From positions 23,840 through 87,839 of the forward strand of contig JBLLNP010000022.1 in the NCBI GenBank assembly GCA_048058975.1: DNA of 64,000 nt, read 5' to 3'. This DNA is from RHLJ01 sp048058975 (GTDB taxonomy: Bacteria; Bacteroidota; Rhodothermia; Balneolales; Balneolaceae). Below, in pieces: positions 44,678 to 52,933 of this stretch (position 1 is the first letter of the stretch; the number at the start of each line of letters is the position of its first letter). The position numbers and the translations under genes were made by a program. The notes under the pieces were generated by a model, which did no database searches, was not told the origin of the DNA, and saw nothing but the letters and a program-made list of their open reading frames with translations.

Positions 44678-46123
44678 TTGCAGATGGTATCGGCTGAGGC
44701 GGCTTGGGATAAATGCCTGGAGATTATTAAAGACAACATTAGCTACCAAAAATATAAGTCGTGGTTTGAGCCGATTAAGCCGGTAAATTTGGTTGAAGAC
44801 ACCTTAACTATACAGGTTCCAAGTCAGTTTTGGTATGAGTGGTTAGAAGAGCACTACTATAATATGCTGCGTTCAACGTTAGCCAAAGTATTAGGTCCCG
44901 AAGGAAAACTGGAATACTCCATATTGATGGAAAAGTCTGAGCAGTTTGAAAACAACCGATCGGTACGTTTGCCTCAGCGTCCCATGCCACCTGTACAGGA
45001 TCAACATATTCAAGGTTATCCTGAACGCTATCCGGAGCGAATTGAGAATCCCTTTGTTATCCCGGGAATTCGCAAAACAAAAATCGATTCTAACCTGAAC
45101 AGTTCATACGTTTTTGAGCGCTATATAGAAGGGGACTGTAATCGTCTTGCCCGATCAGCTGCTATGGCTATTGCCGACAATCCGGGGAATAACTCCTTCA
45201 ACCCATTTTTTACTTACGGGCCAACCGGACTTGGAAAAACGCACCTTATTCAAAGTATTGGAAATCGGATAAAGCAAAAGTTCGGGGATGAGAAATCCGT
45301 TCTTTATATATCTTCAGAAGCCTTTACCAATGAGTTTGTACATGCGATCAGAAATAACAGAGCCAGTGAGTTCTCTATGTTCTATCGTAATATTGATGTG
45401 TTGATTGTGGATGATATCCAATTCTTTAGTGGTAAGGAAAAAACCCAGGAAGAGTTTTTCCATATTTTTAATGCGCTGCATCAGGATGGGAAACAAATTA
45501 TTTTAAGTAGCGATCGGGCTCCAAAAGATGTACCGGATATTCAGGAGCGGTTAATTTCAAGATTCAGCTGGGGATTGAGCGCAGATCTTCAAATGCCGGA
45601 ATACGAAACGCGCTATGCGATTCTCGAGCGTAAGGCGAATGATAACGGTATCGAAATTGAACCTGAGATTATTGAGTTCATTGCGCACAACTTCAAATCC
45701 AATGTTCGTGATTTAGAAGGTGCGATTATAAAACTTCTAGCCCACGCATCTCTTCAAAATATTGATGATATCGATCTGGCGATGGCAAAGCGTGTACTCA
45801 AAGATATGGTGAAGGAGTCTCACACTCAGATTTCGATCGAGTCTATTCAAAATTATGTGTGTGATTACTTCGGTATTGATACCAACAAGGTTCGTGAAAA
45901 AACACGGAAGCAGGAAATTGTGGAAGCCCGACAAATCGCTATGTACCTGTCCAAGCGATTCACCAAATCCAGTCTCAAAACAATCGGCTTACATTTTGGT
46001 GGACGAGATCACTCTACAGTAATACATGCTATTTCCACTGTTGAAGAGAGAATCTCTACGAGCCCAAAGCATAAACGAATTCTGGAAGAACTTCATCAGC
46101 GTATTGAAGTAGCCAGTCTTTAA
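44678..46123 (+). CDS. dnaA: Chromosomal replication initiator DnaA
   Basis: A 481-residue DnaA. Domain I begins EAAWDKCLEIIKDNISYQKY. The AAA+ domain has Walker A GPTGLGKTH near residue 180, Walker B VLIVDDIQFF, and sensor motifs (ILSSDRAPKDVPDIQERLISRF). The C-terminal domain has KRFTKSSLKTIGLHFGGRDH, the DnaA-box-binding signature. The TTG start has GGGAGG 11 bases upstream; ATG 44684 is an alternative. It heads a cluster with folB, folK and a deoxynucleoside kinase, three bases from folB. Confidence 0.97.
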   Translation: MQMVSAEAAWDKCLEIIKDNISYQKYKSWFEPIKPVNLVEDTLTIQVPSQFWYEWLEEHYYNMLRSTLAKVLGPEGKLEYSILMEKSEQFENNRSVRLPQRPMPPVQDQHIQGYPERYPERIENPFVIPGIRKTKIDSNLNSSYVFERYIEGDCNRLARSAAMAIADNPGNNSFNPFFTYGPTGLGKTHLIQSIGNRIKQKFGDEKSVLYISSEAFTNEFVHAIRNNRASEFSMFYRNIDVLIVDDIQFFSGKEKTQEEFFHIFNALHQDGKQIILSSDRAPKDVPDIQERLISRFSWGLSADLQMPEYETRYAILERKANDNGIEIEPEIIEFIAHNFKSNVRDLEGAIIKLLAHASLQNIDDIDLAMAKRVLKDMVKESHTQISIESIQNYVCDYFGIDTNKVREKTRKQEIVEARQIAMYLSKRFTKSSLKTIGLHFGGRDHSTVIHAISTVEERISTSPKHKRILEELHQRIEVASL

Positions 46124-46125
46124 TT

Positions 46126-46485
46126 ATGGACAGGCTGGTTCTGAAAGGGCTCAAGTTTCGGGGATTGCACGGCTATTTTGAAGATGAACGAATACATGGC
46201 AACGATTTTGAAGTAGATGTAATCTTCATTGCTTCGCTGGAAGAATCAGCAAAAACCGACGACCTTTCGGAAACCATTGATTATTCCAAAGCTCAGGAAA
46301 TAGTAGCTTCTGTGATGAAAGGAGAATCAAAAAAGCTTATCGAGACACTTACATTCCTGATTGGCCAAAAACTATATTCCTATTTTCCTGATGTGGATTC
46401 GCTTGAAGTAAAAGTAAAAAAACTCAATCCTCCAATGCCTGGCGAAGCAGAATACTCTGAAGTTACTATGTCATGGCCCAGATAG
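46126..46485 (+). CDS. folB: Dihydroneopterin aldolase
   Basis: A 119-residue tunnelling-fold enzyme: LKGLKFRGLHGYFEDERIHG with the catalytic-region Gly-Tyr, NDFEVDVIF, SETIDYSKAQEIV, KLIETLTFLIGQKL and KKLNPPMPGE. It makes 6-hydroxymethyl-dihydropterin in folate synthesis. Two bases from dnaA and overlapping folK by 13 bases, so the two folate steps are coupled. Confidence 0.92.
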   Translation: MDRLVLKGLKFRGLHGYFEDERIHGNDFEVDVIFIASLEESAKTDDLSETIDYSKAQEIVASVMKGESKKLIETLTFLIGQKLYSYFPDVDSLEVKVKKLNPPMPGEAEYSEVTMSWPR

Positions 46486-46961
46486 CTATAGCACTGGGTT
46501 CCAATCTGGATAATCCTCATGCTCAACTAAAGAAAGCTAAGTCATTTCTCGAATCGATTTCAAACAAACGGGTATTAAGTTCTCCTGTTTATTCATCTGA
46601 AGCGGTAGGCCCATCTGAGCAGGATTTTCTAAACGCGGTAATTGTCATAGAAACCGATTTAACACCAAATGAGCTATTTGAAAAGCTGAAAAATCAGGAG
46701 AAAAACCAAGGCCGCCCTTCACGTTACCCAAAGTGGACAGCCCGTACGATTGATTTGGATATTATTGCCTATGATGACTTGGTGCTTCATACAGATAGTC
46801 TTATCATTCCACATAGCGAATACACAAAGCGGTTATTCGTTCTTTTGCCTTTAAAGGATGTTTTGCCAGATTGGAGAGATCCTGAAAGTGCTCAACCATT
46901 AGATGAGCTGATCGATGAGGCACCAATGATTAGAATTTCGAAGACCAAATTAGACTGGTAG
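46473..46961 (+). CDS. folK: 2-amino-4-hydroxy-6-hydroxymethyldihydropteridine diphosphokinase
   Basis: A 162-residue HPPK. Motifs: AIALGSNLDNPHAQL, SSPVYSSEAVGPSEQDFLNAV, NQGRPSRYPKWTARTIDLDI (Arg and Asp-x-Asp magnesium site) and IPHSEYTKRLFVLLPL. It transfers pyrophosphate from ATP to hydroxymethyldihydropterin, the step after FolB. The start overlaps folB by 13 bases. Confidence 0.95.
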   Translation: MAQIAIALGSNLDNPHAQLKKAKSFLESISNKRVLSSPVYSSEAVGPSEQDFLNAVIVIETDLTPNELFEKLKNQEKNQGRPSRYPKWTARTIDLDIIAYDDLVLHTDSLIIPHSEYTKRLFVLLPLKDVLPDWRDPESAQPLDELIDEAPMIRISKTKLDW

Positions 46962-46962
46962 G

Positions 46963-47604
46963 ATGTCCAACCAACTCGATTTTATTGCTGTTGAAGGAGT
47001 GATAGGAGCCGGAAAAACTTCTCTGGCCACCTTATTGGCTGAAAGAAGACAGGCGCGTTTAGTGCTGGAGGAGTTCGAGGATAATCCATTCCTGCCTAAG
47101 TTCTATGAAGACAGAGAGCGTTACGCATTTCAAACTCAGTTAGCATTTCTCGCAAGCCGCTTTAAACAGCAACAAAATATGATGACTCAGGATCTGTTTC
47201 ATCAATTTACGATCTCAGACTATATTTTTGAAAAGGATCGTATTTTTGCGCGCCTGAATCTTGAGGAAGATGAACTCGCTCTTTATGATTCTATTTTCAA
47301 TATTATGACAGGTATTGCAGCTCAACCAAACCTGATTGTGTTCATCCAGGCTTCGGTAGACCGATTGATGGAGAACATCAACAAAAGAGGAAGAGAATAT
47401 GAACAGCATATTACCGGTGATTATTTACGAGATTTGAACAACGCTTATAATCACTTTTTTTATCATTTCAATAAAACACCTGTTATTTTTATTAATACCA
47501 CAGAAATTGATTTTGTGAACAATCCGGATCATCTGGCGTATATCGAAGAGCAAATTTTTGAGCGCCCGATTCTTCCCAATACACATATTCACATTGCTCC
47601 GTAG
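46963..47604 (+). CDS. Deoxynucleoside kinase (dNK/dGK-dCK family)
   Basis: A 213-residue kinase. The P-loop is GVIGAGKTS (about residues 11-19); the substrate-binding Glu lies in LEEFEDNPFLPKFY, followed by FQTQLAFLASRF. A DYIFEKDRIFA segment in place of ERS/DRF and the RGREYEQ lid complete the family pattern. It phosphorylates a deoxynucleoside for salvage; which base cannot be told. One base separates it from folK. Bacterial homologues commonly sit beside folK. Confidence 0.9.
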   Translation: MSNQLDFIAVEGVIGAGKTSLATLLAERRQARLVLEEFEDNPFLPKFYEDRERYAFQTQLAFLASRFKQQQNMMTQDLFHQFTISDYIFEKDRIFARLNLEEDELALYDSIFNIMTGIAAQPNLIVFIQASVDRLMENINKRGREYEQHITGDYLRDLNNAYNHFFYHFNKTPVIFINTTEIDFVNNPDHLAYIEEQIFERPILPNTHIHIAP

Positions 47605-47606
47605 TC

Positions 47607-47804
47607 ATGCTTTTTAAATTTCTATTTTTTATGGCCCTTTTTTTCGTTCTGTTGAGATATATAGGGCGAATGTTCTTACCTTCCAGTGGTCGAAATCAAC
47701 AATTTAACCCATTCCAGAATAACAAAAGAAAGGGCATAAATAAATTCGACCAAATCGAAGAAGCTGAATACGAAGACCTATCTGATAAAAAAAATAGCAC
47801 ATGA
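47607..47804 (+). CDS. DUF4834-like small membrane protein
   Basis: 65 residues: one N-terminal helix (FKFLFFMALFFVLLRYIGR), a basic and Asn/Gln-rich middle and an acidic tail (DQIEEAEYEDLSDKK). The shape matches DUF4834 of Bacteroidetes-type genomes. Function unknown. It sits 2 bases after the dNK gene and its TGA overlaps the start of the TPR gene. Confidence 0.65.
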   Translation: MLFKFLFFMALFFVLLRYIGRMFLPSSGRNQQFNPFQNNKRKGINKFDQIEEAEYEDLSDKKNST

Positions 47805-48343
47805 ATTTTGAAGAGAAATTAAACCGTGGTTTTGAGTTATTGCAAGACAAAGATATCGACCATAGTTTAGATATTGCCAGAGAGCTGCAAAAAGAAAATC
47901 CTGAATCTCATGAACCATTTTATTTAGAATCGCTCATTTTTCAACAGCTCAATCAATACGAGATGAGTGAAAAAGCGATCAACACAGCAATTGAACTTGC
48001 TGGTGAAAAACCATCATATATGAATATGCGTGGTAATTTGTATATGCAGCAAGAGAAACTAGAAGAAGCTGAATCTGATTTTGATAAAGCAATTGCTGAT
48101 GGTGATTTACCTAACGCTCACCGAAGTAAGGTTATGCTTATGTTGATGACCGATCGAGGTCAGGAGGCTATTCCTTACCTTATAGGGAGAATTAAAGCGG
48201 ATCCTAAAGATGCTGAGAACTGGATTTTGATGGGTGATATGATAAAGCGAGGGGGTCAGGAAGATAAAGCTCGGACGTATTATGAGCAGGCCCTAAAGAT
48301 CGATCCTGATAACGAATACGCCCAGCGTCAGCTCGAAGAATAA
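47801..48343 (+). CDS. TPR protein
   Basis: A 180-residue soluble protein made almost entirely of TPR helix pairs: LEEAESDFDKAIADGDLPNA and AENWILMGDMIKRGGQEDKA, then YEQALKIDPDNEYAQRQLEE, the consensus form. No signal peptide. Start ATG overlaps the DUF4834-like stop (ATGA), so it is the last gene of the dnaA cluster. No specific partner can be named. Confidence 0.85.
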   Translation: MNFEEKLNRGFELLQDKDIDHSLDIARELQKENPESHEPFYLESLIFQQLNQYEMSEKAINTAIELAGEKPSYMNMRGNLYMQQEKLEEAESDFDKAIADGDLPNAHRSKVMLMLMTDRGQEAIPYLIGRIKADPKDAENWILMGDMIKRGGQEDKARTYYEQALKIDPDNEYAQRQLEE

Positions 48344-48432
48344 ATTTTTACAACTACAGTAAACTATTCAGCGGATTGGTTCGTCTTCTTTTCAAAGTTG
48401 AATGCTTGGTCGCTAACTCAACATTGAATATC

Positions 48433-48870
48433 ATGAAACGAACAATTAAATCAAGTTTTATACTAGCCTTAGTATTATTTTTAGTGTCACCGGTTTTTGC
48501 ACAGCAAAGACAAGGAGATAAAGAGCGAAAGCCAGGACCTGACCGGGATATGTTACGGGATATTCCTACTGAAGTAAGAACAGAAGCGCACGTCGCAGTT
48601 TTTGATGAATACCTCAATCTTACTGATTCCCAGGAACAACAAATCAGAGAAATAGACGAAGAATTTGCTGTGAAAGGAGAGCAAATCAGGGAAGAAAAAG
48701 TAAACCGAAGAAAGAAGATGTTGATGGCTAAAGAGCTGAAAGATGAACATCAGCAAGCGATACACAAGGTTCTCACCAAAGAGCAATATGCTGTTTATCT
48801 GGAAAAGAAAGAAGCTATACGATACGACATTCGCCAACGCCTGAAAGACCATGTTAAAGATGGTAACTAG
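48433..48870 (+). CDS. Spy/CpxP-like periplasmic helical protein
   Basis: A 145-residue protein from ATG 48433, which starts a clear signal peptide (SFILALVLFLVSPVFAQ). An upstream in-frame ATG at 48376 adds 19 non-signal residues. The mature protein is highly charged and helical with YLNLTDSQEQQIREID and VLTKEQYAVYLEKKEA, i.e. two LTxxQ-like motifs of the Spy/CpxP chaperone fold. Presumed periplasmic stress chaperone or metal sensor; no partner kinase adjacent. Confidence 0.65.
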   Translation: MKRTIKSSFILALVLFLVSPVFAQQRQGDKERKPGPDRDMLRDIPTEVRTEAHVAVFDEYLNLTDSQEQQIREIDEEFAVKGEQIREEKVNRRKKMLMAKELKDEHQQAIHKVLTKEQYAVYLEKKEAIRYDIRQRLKDHVKDGN

Positions 48871-48878
48871 AAGCGTGA

Positions 48879-48908
48879 AACCCCGCCCGAAAAGAGCGGG
48901 GTTTTTTG
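48879..48908 (+). terminator. Terminator of the Spy-like gene
   Basis: AACCCCGC/GCGGGGTT stem, 9-base loop, then TTTTTT. Confidence 0.93.
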
Positions 48909-48959
48909 TTTTAGAATTGAATTTTGGGAGATAAAAGAGCTATCTTTGCAGCCCTTTCA

Positions 48960-49043
48960 GCTCACGTGGCGGAATTGGTAGACGCGCACGCTTGAGGGGC
49001 GTGTGGGAGAAATCCCGTGATGGTTCGACTCCATTCGTGAGCA
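48960..49043 (+). tRNA. tRNA-Leu (anticodon GAG)
   Basis: An 84-nt class-II tRNA. Acceptor GCTCACG pairs with CGTGAGC, discriminator A. The anticodon stem CACGC/GCGTG holds loop TTGAGGG (anticodon GAG). A long variable arm (TGGGAGAAATCCCG region) is present, and the T-loop is TTCGACT with stem GATGG/CCATT. CCA is not encoded. Confidence 0.95.
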
Positions 49044-49049
49044 CGCTTT

Positions 49050-49086
49050 AAAAAACCTGGTTTCATTTTTGAGATCAGGTTTTTTT
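49050..49086. terminator. Bidirectional terminator between tRNA-Leu and the GH97 gene
   Basis: AAAAAACCTG pairs with CAGGTTTTTT around a 16-base loop. Poly-T on either strand serves both converging units. Confidence 0.88.
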
Positions 49087-49093
49087 ATGAGTT

Positions 49094-51130
49094 CTACAAT
49101 TTTTTAAACCTGATTGCTGCACCGCCGCCTCTGGCAAGTTTGATGGTTAAATTATAGTCAGAGGTAACTTCAAGAGTGGTTTTATCCATGGAATATGGTG
49201 TGGTTTCGAAGTCAGCATCTTCTCCATCTACGTACATTTGTGCTTCGTATCTTCCTTCTTCTAAAAACCCGAGATTAAAAGTGAATTCTCTGGATTCTTC
49301 ATTTGTAACCGACCCCAGATACCAATCATCAGAATTCCTGTCTTTTCTGATGATGGTAACATATTCTCCAATCTCTGCATTTAACACTTTTGTGGTTTCC
49401 CAATCAACGGGTACGTCTTTGATAAACTGAAAAGGTTCAGGATATTTTTCATAGTTCTTTATTAAGTCAGCGGCCATGTGAAGCGGGCTGTAGATTACCA
49501 CGTAAATGGCAAGTTCTCCCGCTAAAGTAGAGTGTACTCTGTTGTTGGGCCTGCCTTCAGCATTGTCTTCTAATAAAAGATCAAGAACTCCGGGTGTGTA
49601 GTCGAAAGGACCGGATAACATTCGGGTGAACACGATGCTTGGAATATGATTAGGAGGATTTCCTCCATCCACAGACCATGCGTTGTATTCCTGGCCTCTT
49701 GCGCCTTCTCTTGTCATCATATTTGGCCAGATTCGGCGTATTCCGGTGTCTTTAACAGGCTCGTGTACATCAAGCATGATTTTATGCTTAGCTGCCAGTT
49801 CTACCACTTTTCGATAGTGGCGAACCATATACTGCCCGTGATGCCATTGCCCATTGGCAATCATATCCCCCACATAACCGGATTTTATAGTGTTGATGCC
49901 TAGCTTTTCATAAAGAGCAAAAGCTTTTTCCATCTGAGACTCATAGTTTTCGATTCCGGTAGAAGTCTCATTATGCATGATGATATTTGTGCCTTTCGAC
50001 TGGGCATATTCTGTAACATATTCCAAGTTATAATCAGGGTAAGATGTTGTGAAGTCGAACTGATCTGAGTTTTCGATCCAGTTTCCATCCCAACCGATAT
50101 TCCATCCTTCTACTAAAATGCCGTCAAAACCGTGTTCGGCTGCAAAATCTATAAGTTCTTTGGTGTATTCAGTAGTTGCTCCATGTCGTTCTCCGGAACT
50201 CCAGGTTTTTGTATCAAGATGCATGTCCCACCAAATGCCCACATATTTTCCGGGTTTAATCCACGAAGTATCTTCGATTTTATTTGGTTCGTTTAGATTG
50301 AGTTCCATATAGTTTGTGACCAGATCGCCAGGCGTTTCATTTACTTTAATTGTTCTCCACGGAGAAACAAAAGGAGTAGTTGCTCTTACCTTATGATTGG
50401 TTCCATCCATCCATGGGAAAAGAGTAGCCTCAAACAGGTTATCTCCCCGGTTAATCAAAGACATGGACGAATAATCAGTCAGATTTGCTTCATGAAAACT
50501 TAAATACAAACCTTCAGCAGTTTTCATGGTAATGGGAGTAGCTGCTGTATCTACTTCAGAAGATTTGGAAGCAATGGTTAAGTGTTCATATCGGTTAGGG
50601 ATGTATGCCTGAATCCACCATGCATCGTGATCACCTGCCAATTGGAACTCTGTTTTTTCATCCATGATCACGAATTCCTGAAGTTCTTCTTGCTCGGGCC
50701 ACTCATACCTAAAACCCAACCCATCATCATACAGATTGAAAACGACATTCATTTTTACTCCGGATGAGTGCTCCAGATGTACAGTGAGGCTTTTATAGGT
50801 ATTTTCAATTTCTTTTACCTCACCCCAGGGTTGGGTCCATATTTCTGAAAAGCTTTGTTCAGAAAAATCAATCAGTTCAAATCCTTTGGTTAAGTCTGCA
50901 TTTTTTAAAACAAGTCCTAATTTGGAAGGTAAAATTACATCAACTTCTTGTTGCTGTAGTTTATAAACAGGCACTCCTTTGTTGAGTGTAAAGTTTAATG
51001 TGAGTATCTCATTAGGAGATAAAAGTTTAAGTTCGGTATCTACTGGTATAGATTTTGGCTGGAATGCAGGAACTTGAAAAGACAAAGTTGAAAGAAAAGC
51101 TGTAATTAAGAAAATACAGAGAGTTCTCAT
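49094..51130 (-). CDS. Glycoside hydrolase family 97 (SusB-like alpha-glucosidase)
   Basis: A 678-residue exported enzyme (signal FLITAFLSTLSFQVPAFQ). The N-terminal beta-sandwich includes VVFNLYDDGLGFRYEWP. The TIM barrel has KYVGIWWDMHLDTKTW, GFDGILVEGWNIGWDGNW, MLDVHEPVKDTGIRRIWPN near residue 452 and MTREGARGQEYNAW near 472. The Glu residues of HEP and TREGARGQE resemble the catalytic set of inverting GH97 enzymes such as SusB. A C-terminal beta domain ends KLARGGGAAIRFKKL. It would release glucose or galactose from alpha-glycosides in the periplasm. No Sus genes adjoin it. Confidence 0.9.
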   Translation of the reverse strand: MRTLCIFLITAFLSTLSFQVPAFQPKSIPVDTELKLLSPNEILTLNFTLNKGVPVYKLQQQEVDVILPSKLGLVLKNADLTKGFELIDFSEQSFSEIWTQPWGEVKEIENTYKSLTVHLEHSSGVKMNVVFNLYDDGLGFRYEWPEQEELQEFVIMDEKTEFQLAGDHDAWWIQAYIPNRYEHLTIASKSSEVDTAATPITMKTAEGLYLSFHEANLTDYSSMSLINRGDNLFEATLFPWMDGTNHKVRATTPFVSPWRTIKVNETPGDLVTNYMELNLNEPNKIEDTSWIKPGKYVGIWWDMHLDTKTWSSGERHGATTEYTKELIDFAAEHGFDGILVEGWNIGWDGNWIENSDQFDFTTSYPDYNLEYVTEYAQSKGTNIIMHNETSTGIENYESQMEKAFALYEKLGINTIKSGYVGDMIANGQWHHGQYMVRHYRKVVELAAKHKIMLDVHEPVKDTGIRRIWPNMMTREGARGQEYNAWSVDGGNPPNHIPSIVFTRMLSGPFDYTPGVLDLLLEDNAEGRPNNRVHSTLAGELAIYVVIYSPLHMAADLIKNYEKYPEPFQFIKDVPVDWETTKVLNAEIGEYVTIIRKDRNSDDWYLGSVTNEESREFTFNLGFLEEGRYEAQMYVDGEDADFETTPYSMDKTTLEVTSDYNLTIKLARGGGAAIRFKKL

Positions 51131-51308
51131 TGGTGCTAGATTTTGGTTAAAATCAGGATTACGCTACTGATTTTTATCGGCAATATATGATAAACGCCAA
51201 GCTTAAATTATATTCTTAATCCATTTATATTCAAATTTGAGCTGCCAAGTAATCAATAAAAAAGGCCATAAAAATGGAGAGAATCTTGGAAGATAACTTC
51301 CGAAAGTA

Positions 51309-52016
51309 TTATCTATAACGTTCCTGAATAGGACTGTTACGAACAATAGATCGGCTAATATCTTCAAATAGTTGTATAAAAAAAATGCGTTCGGGCAGAC
51401 TGGTCAGGTTTCTCCGTTCATTAATCTGACCATACCCAGCTATTTGTTCTTTGTAATTATCCCATAAAACATACCTTAGTCTCAAGGTAAACTCTACACG
51501 CTGAACGTTGTTCCCTCCCAGAGGTTTGCTTTGCTCTTCTACAAAGCCTGTTTCCCACATAATACTCTGTGTTAAAAGACTAAAGTTGGTGGCTTGTTCG
51601 CTTTTATACAATTTCCCCTTTTCAGGAACAAGCACGTTTAACATAGTACTCTTATTCAATACAAGTGTAGTATCTTTGAAAGTTATAGGAGAATAAAATT
51701 CAGGCTTCCCAGATTGCATAAGATCTTGTAAATCTCCCGTCATTGTTTCGGAAAATGTAAGGCCGAAATAATTGTAGAAAGTATCTTTATTAGTTCGACT
51801 AATTAAGCTGGGCTCATTTTTTTCTTTCGAAAGAAATTGAGTTAGAAGCTCAGGATCAACATAATCTTCGGTTAAGGGAAGTACTGTAAGGGATGTATTA
51901 TAGTCTTTTACTGGGTTTTGATATGCTTCCTCTAAAACCTGAATAGTTTGAAAAGTATTACAAGCTGATAAAAATAATGAGATAGCAAAAAGAAATAAGA
52001 AGTTTTTCTTACCCAT
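51309..52016 (-). CDS. Hypothetical lipoprotein (235 aa)
   Basis: A lipoprotein signal (FLFAISLFLSAC) is followed by NTFQTIQVLEEAYQNP. The mature protein is mixed alpha/beta with VEFTLRLRYVLWDNY near its end and a basic Arg-rich tail (NSPIQERYR). I do not recognise the family. Monocistronic by position; divergent from msrA, with 208 bases between. Confidence 0.6.
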   Translation of the reverse strand: MGKKNFLFLFAISLFLSACNTFQTIQVLEEAYQNPVKDYNTSLTVLPLTEDYVDPELLTQFLSKEKNEPSLISRTNKDTFYNYFGLTFSETMTGDLQDLMQSGKPEFYSPITFKDTTLVLNKSTMLNVLVPEKGKLYKSEQATNFSLLTQSIMWETGFVEEQSKPLGGNNVQRVEFTLRLRYVLWDNYKEQIAGYGQINERRNLTSLPERIFFIQLFEDISRSIVRNSPIQERYR

Positions 52017-52224
52017 AAAAACTTAGAATCTAGTTGATGATAGTGATTTATCTTAAAGCAAAAGAGAATACGCCTTTTAAACATTAAGGTTATACAGGAG
52101 CTAGAAAGTTTAATCTAATTTAATAATTATAGATCGAATGGTCTGTTTTAGTTAAGATGTTATGTTTCTGTGATACTCATGAAGTGAATATTTCGTTTTT
52201 TATTTCCAAAAAAGATTAAAAACT

Positions 52225-52845
52225 ATGTTTTATAAAATTATTTTAACCGGACTTTTATTAAGTCTTACAACTTTAAGTTTTGCACAGGATATGGAGAAGA
52301 AATTAGAACAAGCTACTTTTGGAGCGGGATGCTTTTGGTGTGTGGAAGCCATTTACGAATTAGTGGAAGGCATTGAGCATGTTGAATCAGGCTACTCCGG
52401 TGGTCACGTAGAAAATCCATCGTACAGAGAAGTAACTACCGGAAGAACAGGGCATGTGGAAGTAGCCCGGATACATTTTGATCCGGAGATAATTAGCTAC
52501 GAAGAATTACTTACCGTACTGTGGCATACACACAATCCCACTACTTTAAACAGACAGGGAAATGATGTAGGCCCGATGTATCGTTCCGTGATTTTTTATC
52601 ACAACGAAGAACAGAAAGCAATAGCTGAGAAATCGCTTAAAGCTACAGATGCATCTGATTTATGGGAAGATCCAATCGTAACTACCATCGAACCACTAAC
52701 CAATTACTATGTGGCAGAAAATTATCATCAGGATTATTTCGAGAACAACCCTAATGCCGGGTATTGCTCGTATGTGATTGCTCCCAAGGTGAAGAAGTTT
52801 AAAAAAGAATTTCAGCATCTTCTAAAGGAAAACCCCAAGTTCTGA
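52225..52845 (+). CDS. msrA: Peptide methionine sulfoxide reductase MsrA, exported
   Basis: A 206-residue MsrA with a signal peptide (LLLSLTTLSFAQ). The catalytic motif ATFGAGCFWCVE lies near residues 31-42, with GYSGGHVENPSY, TGRTGHVEVARIHFDP, WHTHNPTTLNRQGNDVGPMY and NYHQDYFENNP. It reduces methionine-S-sulfoxide in exported proteins. No MsrB domain is fused. The export signal means a periplasmic or membrane location. Confidence 0.95.
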   Translation: MFYKIILTGLLLSLTTLSFAQDMEKKLEQATFGAGCFWCVEAIYELVEGIEHVESGYSGGHVENPSYREVTTGRTGHVEVARIHFDPEIISYEELLTVLWHTHNPTTLNRQGNDVGPMYRSVIFYHNEEQKAIAEKSLKATDASDLWEDPIVTTIEPLTNYYVAENYHQDYFENNPNAGYCSYVIAPKVKKFKKEFQHLLKENPKF

Positions 52846-52933
52846 TTTGGCCCTGTGAGAAAATCTTTCACCTTCGTATTTCGTTTATAATAGGCTATTA
52901 TATTGGTCTAGTAAGTCGGAACAGAAAGGTTAT